The position numbers and the translations under genes were made by a program. Below are positions 7,369-15,229 of a stretch of DNA of 15,459 nucleotides, one piece after another; position 1 is the stretch's first letter, and every line of letters starts with the position of its first letter. The stretch is taken from NCBI GenBank assembly GCA_015501585.1, contig JADNRY010001193.1:1-15459 (forward strand). Direction: 5' to 3'. Source of the stretch: Rhodocollybia butyracea. Its lineage: Eukaryota > Basidiomycota > Agaricomycetes > Agaricales > Omphalotaceae. The notes under the pieces are model-generated. The model did not search any database. It had not been told where the DNA came from and saw nothing but the letters and a program-made list of their open reading frames with translations.

Positions 7369-8845
7369 TCAACCACCATGCACTGGCGAGTCCAGGTCCG
7401 AGTCCGAGTCCGAGTCTGAATGCTGTTGATGGATGCTATATAGCACCTCAAACTCCTTCATAATGGTCAACCATTCCCGCTCCTTTGGCCCGGGATTACT
7501 CAGTGGCACCGACTGCGGGTCGCCCCCAGCGGCTCCGTCCACTCCATAAGGATACTTCCCAATCAATGTAAAAATATCCTTCCCAAACAACGCAAGATTG
7601 AGTGGAATTGGTTTTACAATGCCCATATATCTCTGTGCATATTTTCTGGGATCACCGGGGACGTAGTCAGTCCAGTGATACCCCTCCGGGTCTAGCAAAG
7701 CAGCATAAGTTATAAGTAAACACAAATATAACAAAAAACTCTGATACATATTCAGGAGCGGATACTCACGACCTTGTGCTATCCACCCAAGACATGGATC
7801 GCGCTTAGTACAGTGGTATTTTGCGATGAGCTGGAAATACACCCATCGCCGATTCCCTGATGGACGGTATGCACCGTCGTAGGCTATTTCGTTCTCCGAG
7901 TCCTCATGCAACGCTCCATTGATCGCTTCCGTGAGGTCTGCTTCAGGTATAACCTCCGAACTTCCACCGGCCAGTCGTTCACCGTCGATACCGATGAAGG
8001 TTACACTGAAGCTGGACATAAAGTGCGCTTTAAACTCCTCCAAAAGCGTATACCACTGTCCTATTACTTCTGCGTCCGTGGAATCAGGCTTCCCCCACCA
8101 CTCGCCTGCGAGACGATTCCATGCTGGCTTGCCTTTCGTAACACCAATGTACTTCTTTCTATATGTTCCTGGTGTTTTCGGGGTTCCTAAGTTCAAATTG
8201 GCAGCCAAAAAAAAGATTTATGAGAAAACTTCGCAGACTCCAACCACTAGTGGGGATCCCGGGGCAAGTAACTCACGAACACCTTCACCAAGACCTTTGG
8301 CCACCCATCCAAAACACGGATTCTCATCGTCAGGACATTGCTCTAGTCCTGTGACTGTGAAATAGATCCATTGTCGAGAATTCGTTTTCGACGGCGAGGG
8401 ATTGTATAAACCTTTGTACCTCGGGAGCCCACTACGCGGTTGGCTCAAGCCTTTTATGAGGATCAAGTCACTCAGGACTGTTTCGAGCCGCTCGCTGAGA
8501 ACCGAGCCGGTTTTCGAGATTTCACCTGTTTTTCCGTGGAGGAAGGTCACAGTAGGAATTGTCTAACAAGATGTGAGTATAGCGATTACACGGTAGCAGA
8601 AAGGAGTAGAATAGCAAGAAACAGGTTTTTATAAAGTTGCCTGACTACGAGCAAAACACACTTACAGGTTCATGGGTCGACGGTGGCGTTGCTCCTACAG
8701 TTTTCACTCTTTGTCTCTTTGGTACCGGTGACCCCGTTGCTTTCCCTAGTCTCTTTTTCGATGCAGCTGGATTCGCTGGTATGGGGGACACAGCGAGTAT
8801 AGAGCTTGCTATGAACGTAAAGAGAAGAAGAGAGTCTAGGCGCAT
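7369..8845 (-). CDS. Predicted secreted protein with an internally duplicated Trp/Cys domain (4-5 exons)
   Basis: Exons by my splice model: 8845-8666, 8562-8277, 8186-7770, 7691-7369. The introns are 103, 90 and 78 nt, with donors GTAAGT, GTGAGT and GTGAGT, acceptors TTAG, TTAG and CTAG, and phases 0, 1 and 1. The product is 401 residues. Residues 1-24 form a signal peptide (MRLDSLLLFTFIASSILAVS...), followed by a basic stretch with Lys-Arg pairs (KKR at 30-32, PKRQR at 42-46) that could be Kex2 sites. Two related units follow: residues 65-150 and 217-294 share VTF..G..GE, Y.G.Y.PS, R[QR]W[IV]YF, a Cys seven residues on, then PC[FL]GW[IV]A[KQ]G. Each unit has two Cys (136/143 and 281/287). 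The two W-rich linkers also look alike. Unspliced, the C-terminus is acidic (SDSDSDSD); a spliced alternative is listed separately. I recognise no family and assign no function beyond likely secretion. Confidence 0.72.
7388..7416. repeat. GAGTCC hexanucleotide repeat
   Basis: Five near-perfect units of GAGTCC on the plus strand (one reads AGGTCC). On the minus strand they encode an Asp-Ser run at the end of the secreted-protein gene, or lie within its last intron if the alternative exon is used. Length variation is likely. Confidence 0.75.
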
Positions 8846-8983
8846 CTTCGACTTTGAGAATTACAGATACTAACAGTGCAAGGAATGAAGCTCGACCAGC
8901 AAGCTTTATTCAAGTGGGGACTGGACCGGCAGAACGGTCGCTTAATAAGGACGAGTGTTACGCGCTATCTAACTGCTATCTGT

Positions 8984-9004
8984 CTAAGTAGGTCACCTAC
9001 TTAG
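8984..9004. promoter_or_regulatory. Perfect 21-nt palindrome, candidate protein-binding site
   Basis: CTAAGTAGGT, a single C, then ACCTACTTAG. The 10-bp arms are perfectly complementary, and the flanks (GCTATCTGT on the left, ATAACAG on the right) extend the symmetry imperfectly. It lies about 140 bases upstream of the start codon at 8845, in a position for a dimeric transcription factor site. Function is inferred only from symmetry and position. Confidence 0.35.
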
Positions 9005-9102
9005 ATAACAGTCTACTTATCTATCGCCTCAATTTGAATCATGCGTTGATTTAGGGTTGATGCTCGGCCCCTTACATCATGATAAGTGATTACACAGTGA
9101 AA

Positions 9103-9135
9103 CAGTGCAAAACCAGTGCAAAACCAGTGCAAAAC
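9103..9135. repeat. Three perfect tandem copies of an 11-mer
   Basis: CAGTGCAAAAC occurs three times head to tail, preceded by a partial copy (CAGTGAAA). It is a small minisatellite with no apparent coding role. Confidence 0.85.
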
Positions 9136-9583
9136 CCTCAATTCTCCCTTGCGACTCAGGTCCGGACGCACCAAGCCTCGGAAGGACGGAAGAACACCAC
9201 GTGCGAGCAGGTGCAAGCGCGTACGATAAGGCCATTATGGTGGATGACCCATTCCATGCTTTCGCATTGAAGACACAGCTTAGAAAACACAGCGGGAACA
9301 CGGTGAGAACACAGCGAGAGTATACCCAAGTATGTTAACCTAACCAAGTCGGAATAGTCGGAATACGTGACTAATACAAGGACCCTCAATTTGAGTCGAA
9401 GCCTTGAGCTAAAAACCACTGTGCCATAGTCCATACAGTTAGGTACTAAGCACAGAAAACAGAGCGAAGAGTTTCTATCAAGCTTCAGTTGATTGTTGAC
9501 AGCCAGCCACGCAGACTGCAATGACTTGGATCACCAGACAGAGGTACAGAGGAGTAACACGTTTTGGAGGATAAAACATACAG

Positions 9584-9751
9584 CCCGTTCCATTGCTGTA
9601 CATCGATGAGGGGATGATAATCGATGAAGATTCAACGATAAGGGACCCGGTAAAAATATACAAGTTCGAATGGGGTGCAGGAGGGATTGATGGAATGGAA
9701 GTGGAATGGACCCAAGCCGTTGGTCGTATAGAGTTTCTAACTTATCCGTGA
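9584..9751 (+). CDS. Possible isolated terminal exon, function unknown
   Basis: After ACATACAG (acceptor-like, 9576-9583) a plus-strand frame of 55 codons runs to TGA at 9749-9751. It begins PVPLLYIDEGMIIDEDST and contains YKFEWGAGGIDGMEVEWTQA, which is rich in Trp, Gly and acidic residues and looks protein-like. No upstream exon could be assigned, and only an internal ATG is available. The antisense frame is open over part of it. It may be a relic of a gene cut by rearrangement. Confidence 0.22.
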   Translation, partial: PVPLLYIDEGMIIDEDSTIRDPVKIYKFEWGAGGIDGMEVEWTQAVGRIEFLTYP

Positions 9752-9763
9752 ATACGCTGGGTA

Positions 9764-9771
9764 ATTGCCGA
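9764..9771. repeat. Target site duplication of the hAT-type element, left (ATTGCCGA)
   Basis: Eight bases repeated exactly at 10376-10383. Eight base pairs is the duplication size of hAT transposases. Confidence 0.88.
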
Positions 9772-10375
9772 TAGTGTTGTGCCGGCTGGGGCCCGGCTCA
9801 GAAGCCCCGGCTACGGCTCAAAAGCCCCGGCCAGGGCTCGTCAAAAATCTGAGCCGGGCCCTAGCCCCCAGGAAGGGCCGGCTCAAAGCCGGCTCAGGCT
9901 CAGGCCGGGGCCCAGGCGCTAAAGACACATGTCTTGAGGCGCTAAGCTCCCTGTCCTCGGTGGACTCTACACGATGATACTTTTGGCTTTCTGGTTGCTT
10001 TCTGAGTGGGTGAGCGTTAATACACCTGCTTTTTGAGATGATTTGGATCTGTAAGGCCAATGCAATACATTCATCAGACAAATTAATTGACAGTAATGGA
10101 GCCGTTCTTCAGCCTGGTTAATACCTCTGGGAACCATCAGTGCAAAATTGGCCACCAGTGATGATACATGTGCTGCTGCACAGAGTAACTTTTGACATGC
10201 TGCTCAATGTTTCATTAAGCGCTGAGCTCTGGCTCAGGCCCCGGCCCAGGGCTTTGAGAATTCTGAGCCGGGCCTTGAGCGCTTCTGAGCCCTATGACGG
10301 CTGGGGCCAGGCTAGGCTCAAAGACGGCCGGCTTTGGGGGCTCAACGGCCCTGAGCCGTAGCCGGCACATCACTA
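9772..10375. mobile_element. Non-autonomous hAT-type DNA transposon (MITE), 604 bp
   Basis: The left end is TAGTGTTGTGCCGGCT and the reverse complement of the right end is TAGTGATGTGCCGGCT, so 15 of 16 bases match; hAT ends typically start YAGNG. A perfect 8-bp target duplication flanks it. Both subterminal regions (about 9781-9960 and 10215-10370) are very GC-rich and packed with GGCTC, GCCGG and GAGCC words in both orientations, as expected for subterminal transposase-binding repeats. The 250-bp middle is ordinary sequence. No transposase is encoded, so it would need a transposase in trans. A paralogous locus at 11925-12210 lacks the element. Confidence 0.85.
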
Positions 10376-10383
10376 ATTGCCGA
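10376..10383. repeat. Target site duplication of the hAT-type element, right (ATTGCCGA)
   Basis: Exact copy of 9764-9771, directly following the terminal CACTA of the element. Confidence 0.88.
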
Positions 10384-10601
10384 GATGGAAATCTTGAAAT
10401 GCTTTATGGAATGTGCTGCACGACAGAAGTGATGATTCCTCGAGACCTATCTGGAGTTCATGCACTTATTCTGTTAGTGCTTCTTCATGTATTCGGGCTT
10501 GAGCCCAAAGATTCGAGGGTGACATTTTGCACCGCTGGACAGACCATGAACGAGGCTAGACCGAGATTCGACTCGGGGGCACTGAGAATGGACACATGCC
10601 T

Positions 10602-10609
10602 TATAAAAG
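10602..10609 (+). promoter_or_regulatory. TATA box of the 127-residue protein gene
   Basis: TATAAAAG sits about 80 bases upstream of a well-formed 5'-leader intron and 262 bases upstream of the ATG. A pyrimidine-rich, CTCACTCAACC-containing stretch downstream fits a fungal transcription start region. Confidence 0.55.
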
Positions 10610-10681
10610 CTACACTACCCTTGCTGTTTTACCTCCCCATCTCACTCAACCAAGTGAGCTCCCAGTCTAATCTTTCTATCC

Positions 10682-10743
10682 GTGAGTAGTACACCGAAAC
10701 TGGACGGATGTATTTGTATTCTACGCTAACAAGTCTTCGCCAG
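10682..10743 (+). other. Probable intron in the 5' leader
   Basis: Donor GTGAGT (10682-10687), branch-point CTAAC (10726-10730) and acceptor CAG (10741-10743) define a 62-nt intron with the branch point 13 nt from the acceptor, very typical for basidiomycetes. A second candidate intron, GTAAGA...TAG at 10811-10863 (53 nt), would end seven bases before the start codon. Confidence 0.5.
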
Positions 10744-10870
10744 CTTCCCCGTTCTTGCTTTCTCAAAACACATTGACAACTTTTAACAAGGTGGCATAAC
10801 ATCCCATAAAGTAAGAAACTCCACAAACTCCCTATATTGCTTGACGTTTGATGTATACTGTAGTCCAACT

Positions 10871-11254
10871 ATGTCTATATTCACCAACGGCCAAACCCTC
10901 ACAGTCACCACCCGTGGTCCTGGAAACCTCAACCTGGTCTCGTATCAGAGCAATGGCGGAATACCCAACGTCGCTGGAGCCACCCCCACCACTAACGCAG
11001 GTGTGACAAGGTTCGTGATCTCCCACAGCTACACCTTTGAGCGCTTTGCGTTCTTCTGGGACGGAGCAGGCGAGGCCGTCTACACAATCAGAACTGCGTT
11101 GGCAAATAACCCTGTGGGGAGATCCTGGGCTGAGGCAAGTGGAGTCTCGTGGGGTGCGACCACTGTTAGTACGGTCAATGCTACGAGCTTCGTAGCCAGC
11201 GCGGTTGCTAGAAACAATGAGGCAACCTGCTTTGTTATTCCCCCCGTATTCTAG
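10871..11254 (+). CDS. Unrecognised small intronless protein, 127 residues
   Basis: The ATG at 10871 is chosen because the frame's only upstream start-like codon is a TTG inside a probable leader intron, and because this ATG follows the second leader intron directly. The protein begins MSIFTNGQTLTVTTRG and ends FVIPPVF. It has no signal peptide, no membrane segment and one Cys (Cys120). It is rich in Thr, Ser, Asn, Ala and Val in alternating patterns that suggest an all-beta fold, with aromatic clusters ERFAFFWDG (57-65) and GRSWAEASGVSWG (83-95). Size, composition and the strong TATA promoter recall cytosolic fruit-body lectins of mushrooms, but I see no family motif and that idea is only a guess. 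Codon choice (many C-ending codons) differs from the surrounding sequence and supports real coding. Confidence 0.68.
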   Translation: MSIFTNGQTLTVTTRGPGNLNLVSYQSNGGIPNVAGATPTTNAGVTRFVISHSYTFERFAFFWDGAGEAVYTIRTALANNPVGRSWAEASGVSWGATTVSTVNATSFVASAVARNNEATCFVIPPVF

Positions 11255-11623
11255 GTTTCTCTACCTCGCTGTTTCTGGAAGGGCTGACAAAGTTGCCATA
11301 TATGTTTGTAAAGATTGAAAGGGCTGATATTGTCGTTAACTTGTTTGTAAAATTTGGAAGTACTCTGTAAATACTTTGTATGGGTTGGTGTGTCTTTAAC
11401 CCTGTTGATCGCAGATGATCGATGACTTCTAATATCCCTGGAAGCTGTAAGCTGTACTATAAGGCTTGGAGCTTGGGAACAGTCGGGTGCTCGAAGGTAC
11501 CTATACCAGGCACACTATACACTGTGCAAACCTTATGGATGGATCATCGTCAATTATCTTCTTTGGTAACTCGAAACCTCAATTTTCCCTTGGATTTTCA
11601 TATTCAGGTTTCCAGCGCACTTC
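11255..11623. other. 3' flank of the small-protein gene, no supported feature
   Basis: Contains the likely 3' untranslated region (TTTGTAAAGATTG and TTTGTAAAATTTGG words, no AATAAA). A 178-codon frame opens at 11422 but runs through a TATA box, so only its 3' part could be translated. Confidence 0.35.
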
Positions 11624-11773
11624 AATGTGGTATAATTATAAAAGGCTCCGGTTCTCCATTATATAAGGAAGCTGTAACCGTAAACCCCCTTTTTCCTCTA
11701 GTACCGTGCGTACCGGAAAAGTATTTGTCTTCTTTTCCCATGTTGCTAACCTTTCGCGTCAAAGTTTGTAAAG
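11624..11773 (+). promoter_or_regulatory. TATA promoter block, copy B
   Basis: TATAAAAGG at 11637-11645 lies in the block shared with 6176-6280. A further TATATAAGG is at about 11660. An ATG at 11740, about 100 bases downstream, opens a 72-codon frame, so this copy could still drive a transcript. Confidence 0.5.
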
Positions 11774-11958
11774 ATGCACAAACATCAATAACCACTTACT
11801 CCGCCAGCCACAATGTGCCTTTGACCAGGAAGATACTGATGAATATCCACCGGGTGATTATCCAGCTTATTCTTATTCTTGACTCCTTCAAGATCTTTGG
11901 CATCCCATCATACCATAGACAACTTGAGGACACGGCGCAGTCGTATAGTTCTAATTAA
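11740..11958 (+). CDS. Doubtful small ORF downstream of promoter copy B
   Basis: The frame runs from MLLTFRVKVCKDAQTS to QLEDTAQSYSSN and a TAA stop, 72 residues. Its only support is its spacing from the TATA box at 11637. It has no recognisable domain, and its last 30 bases lie in the segment that is non-coding in the duplicate copy near 9730. It may be chance. Confidence 0.15.
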   Translation: MLLTFRVKVCKDAQTSITTYSASHNVPLTRKILMNIHRVIIQLILILDSFKIFGIPSYHRQLEDTAQSYSSN

Positions 11959-12210
11959 TCTGCGAACACGCCGGATAGTTGCAGAGATGGAGATCTTCTA
12001 GAAGTAAAAGCAGTGTGAAGAACACAGTGACATGGTACTTGATTCGCTGTCATCTCGTCGCTGGTCGTGTGTTCATGAAATGCCAGTGCACGGCGACATG
12101 GTTTGTTGACATGGGCAGTGACAGAAGTTATGATTCCTCGGGGCCTATCTGAAGTGCATGCAATTCTGTGAGTTCTTGTAAATAAGGCTAGACGGAGATG
12201 CGACTTGGAG
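11925..12210. repeat. Diverged duplicate of 9723-9771 plus 10384-10580 (empty hAT site)
   Basis: GTCGTATAG, CGCCGGATAGTTGCAGAGATGG and AGATCTT correspond to GTCGTATAG, CGCTGGGTAATTGC (left of the hAT element) and CGAGATGG, AAATCTT (right of it). ACAGAAGTTATGATTCCTCG matches ACAGAAGTGATGATTCCTCG at 10423, and GGCTAGACGGAGATGCGACT matches GGCTAGACCGAGATTCGACT at about 10554. The order is conserved with indels of about 60-100 bases. Confidence 0.6.
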
Positions 12211-12574
12211 ATTGAAAGGAAACAAAGGTCTCGAGGCTTATCACAGCCAGAGAGCTGTGTAAACTACATATTTTACGTGGATACTCGGTTTCGGGGGTGG
12301 GGCGGCGGAGCCCTGACTTCTTCAGCTTGGCATACTCCGGCTCTCCCGCTTCTTCACTATCATTATACAACATAGTAACCGTGTTTACAGTAGGTGACCG
12401 AAAAGTTAGCATAAAAAGATGAAGGATTGAAGAACCAGAAAATCATGGTAATGGTTTTAACATAATAGTTCTAGTTTATTGCCCTACATTGGCAAGCTCT
12501 CAATGAAGTTGTGAACTTTCAAGCAGTATGTTGCTCTGGAGTCTTTAATACCACTAGTATGCTGTTCAAAAGTG

Positions 12575-12594
12575 GGAAGGAAGGAAGGAAGGAA
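12575..12594. repeat. (GGAA)5 microsatellite
   Basis: Five perfect tandem GGAA units on the plus strand. Confidence 0.9.
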
Positions 12595-12645
12595 GTCAAT
12601 TACTCGGCACGGTCCAAGATCTGAACGCCGGGGCAGCCGAAGCTC

Positions 12646-12670
12646 CCATGGTGCGGCACAAGCACCATGG
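12646..12670. repeat. Perfect 9-bp stem-loop
   Basis: CCATGGTGC and GCACCATGG are exact complements separated by the 7-base loop GGCACAA. There is no T run after it and no gene nearby, so its role is unknown. Confidence 0.6.
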
Positions 12671-13789
12671 TCTTTGGGCTGACTGCCGTCAGACAGGGAC
12701 GAGCTCGCAACTAGCTCTAAAAACTGCTGCTGTAGATCCCTGGCTGGCGACAGCCACCATTTACTTACAGTACAGGCATTGTACATACTTATTTACAATG
12801 TTATGTATTTATCATTTTTATAAAATATCAAATATCTGTTTTTCGAAGGGCATGATTGCATTCAAAGAGTGCATGTTCAGAAATAGTTTGTAGAATCTGT
12901 ATATGCGCTTCTTGTCAGGTATTTGAAAAGGATCTCTGTACAAGTGAGGCTCGAGTCACTACAGCCAGGGAATGGTCCCCAGCAGTTTGAATGACACAAG
13001 TTATGGCCACAATCATTGTCAAGACTCAGTATAGTGAGAACATGCTCAAGCTTGTAGCGCTTGTTATAGCTTTATCAGATTTCCTAAGTATTCTTCCATC
13101 AGTCACATTGGTTAGGAATTCACTGGATGGGAGTTTTTAGTACTACTCATAAGGCTGACAACTTGCCAGGATTTTATATGTTAAATCCAGTGCAGTCCTG
13201 TCATTCAATTAATGCAGCTCCAACGTACTTATCAGGAGTGCGGTCCAGGAGGTATTGCCAGTGTAGTCACTATGGTAGCCTGAGTCTGGCAATGACAGTC
13301 TATGCAAGCTTTACTAGTACTTAGTTGTCTACTAAGCTGAATTTGGGGGATGCCTGTTTCTTTATATAGACACCTTAACCGAGGCTTTTAATAGCCCCAA
13401 CGGCCTACAAAAATGAGGGCCAGTTGGACTCCGGCAAGGTTGTCCGTGTATGCCTTGTTATTGTTAGACTAAGTGTCTAGCGCAACTTCACAGCTGCAAA
13501 TCAGATGAGGAACAATATGTCCTGTGCATACTTTGTGCATAGTATTGTTTTAACTTTTGTCTTCATGAGCCAATCCTTGGACCTTGATCCTAGTATAAGT
13601 AGGATGCATACCGGGCTAGCTCTTTGGAGCCTGGAGGGCGATGTTCATCAGTGGATAGGTGAGGCTGATGAGCTTCAAGTTGTATAATAAATATATAATG
13701 CTTATTTTGTGATGATTTTCCGATGTTAAGTTTCAGCTGAACATTTCCAATAGTCCACAAAGGTACTTGAATGATTAATAGTTTATGCA

Positions 13790-13817
13790 ACTGGGGTGTA
13801 GAGTCAACTACCCCAGT
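13790..13817. repeat. Perfect 8-bp stem-loop
   Basis: ACTGGGGT and ACCCCAGT are exact complements separated by 12 bases. It may be chance in an otherwise featureless stretch. Confidence 0.45.
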
Positions 13818-14822
13818 ACATTATAATGGTATTGGTAGCGGCTTTCTCATATATGGCAGCAGAATTACTTTTGCTGGTGCAATGTGCCAATGTAGAAATC
13901 TGGATGTTGAGAATTTTGAAACAAAATCTGTTGAATTTCTAATTCAAGGAATTGCAAAAGAATTCAGTCTGGAGCGTTGAGCAGGAGAGACCCAATGAGT
14001 CGACACTGGAATTTTCGATGCACAATTGAACATCATGTAATACATGGACAACCTATGGCCATGAGGGCGAATTGGATTGGTTCAGACGGAAAAGGTACGG
14101 AAGGCATGGGATGCCAGGCCGGATTTAACTACGAACCTGACCCATGCAAAAAGGTAAGCTTAAACTGCATATCGAGTAGCGGTGAAGCCTTTGCGGTCGG
14201 TCAATCCAGCTCAGAGAGACGTCCACGCGCAGGTGTAGTGATCCTGATGGATATTTCGCGCGATGAATGTGGCGGTGCCGTTGTAATCGATCGATATCCG
14301 GATACCGCCGATAATCGATGGTAGGCGCCATGGGACAGGGAAATTTTCACGATGAATGCAAATGCACATCGTTTAAGACAGCATTTATGGGCGAAATGAA
14401 GATGTGAATGAGTTGCTTTAATACAACCTTTTAGTACCAATCCGGTACTCAACTTTAATGTATACTAAGTATATGTAAAGTGTTTTGTATCATCTCAGAT
14501 CGTCACTGAAGTGCGAAATTGAGAGTAATGTATGCCTGTGTTACAGGACTTGTGTTTTATGGCTTTGCGTGGAACACTGGCCTATTTTGGGTGCTCTCAG
14601 AGCTATGATCGTACCGTTTTACTCGTTTATTGGGAGTATTAGCGTTGGGCGCTTATTTATGTGGTGGTTCGATGGAGAATCATATGGGAATTTGCGCATC
14701 GGTGAGAGCAAGCACGTAGCTTGGCTCTTTGCGCCTCCAATCGTTGCTTTTTCACCTGGATATCTATGATCTGTTTGTCGAGGCGAGCTAATTCAGAATC
14801 ATGATCCTCGAGATCTTTATCA

Positions 14823-14980
14823 TGGGAATAATTCAACCGAGCTCCGCGCGCATTGAGTTTGCTCCGCACGAATTCAAATCAGTGATGGCTCCGCGCGCAA
14901 ATTTAGACAAGTTGACTGCTCTGCGCGCGCATTCAAGCAAGTCATTACTCAAGTCCCAGAGGTGTCCAGTCAGGTCAACA
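14823..14980 (+). repeat. Left arm of the inverted repeat
   Basis: Contains four units that begin GCTCCGCGCGCA, GCTCCGCACGAA, GCTCCGCGCGCA and GCTCTGCGCGCGCA at about 14841, 14861, 14888 and 14918, spaced 20-30 bases, so the arm itself is a degenerate tandem repeat. It ends GTCCAGTCAGGTCAACA. Confidence 0.7.
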
Positions 14981-15229
14981 GTAATAATATGCATATTTAC
15001 TAGGTTTACAAAGTCTTGAAACCTAAATTATTCATTATTTATTCATATATTTATCTTATAGTGATATGATTTGATCGACGGCGCATCAAGTGGTCAGATG
15101 ATTGTCCGGAAGTCCCTGGTTTGATTCTGCAAATTGGCATTGTGATATTTTTTTTTAAGTCTCTTACTGTTTTCTGGACTATTTAATGTTTTTTGACCTA
15201 TACTTGGTTGTTCCAAGGTTTTATAAGCT

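Larger units (their letters stand above)
8846..9583. other. Upstream region of the secreted-protein gene, no supported gene
   Basis: The minus strand just upstream of the ATG at 8845 holds TTGAATAAAGCTTG, a weak TATA-like site about 60-70 bases away. Further out come a perfect palindrome (8984-9004) and a triple 11-mer (9103-9135). Short frames of 63-78 codons occur at 9079-9338 but show no motif. I see no RNA gene. Confidence 0.4.
12211..14684. other. Long stretch without a supportable gene
   Basis: Only scattered frames of 60-115 codons occur. They overlap on both strands and none has a motif I know. The adjoining plus-strand frames at 13771-13980 and 13977-14324 are the most protein-like: the second contains CKK followed by GTAAGC, a plausible splice donor at about 14154. 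They could be a decayed gene. Simple repeats and hairpins are listed separately. AT content is higher than on the left. Confidence 0.35.

Noticed and set aside
8637..8873. 78-codon plus-strand frame over exon 1 of the secreted-protein gene
   Set aside because: The minus strand gives a signal peptide ending at a GTAAGT donor in the correct phase, so the plus frame is its shadow.
9765..10361. Plus- and minus-strand frames inside the hAT-type element (9765-9977, 9818-10081, 10140-10361)
   Set aside because: They reflect GGCTC/GCCGG repeats; no transposase motif such as the hAT dimerisation region is present.
10505..10580. Possible tRNA gene because of a GAGATTCGACTC loop-like motif
   Set aside because: No acceptor stem pairing or anticodon arm at the right spacing.
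11422..11958. 178-codon plus-strand frame
   Set aside because: It spans a TATA box and a promoter block shared with another locus, has no motif, and one frame this long is not surprising by chance in 15 kb; only the part after 11740 is kept, at low confidence.
12484..12786. 100-codon minus-strand frame
   Set aside because: It runs through the GGAA microsatellite and a hairpin; composition and lack of motifs suggest chance.
13254..13293. Inverted repeat ATTGCCAG...CTGGCAAT with a 24-base loop
   Set aside because: Short stem and long loop in featureless sequence; easily chance.
14485..14769. 94-codon plus-strand frame with hydrophobic stretches
   Set aside because: It is antisense to the F-box-like coiled coil, which explains the sequence better.
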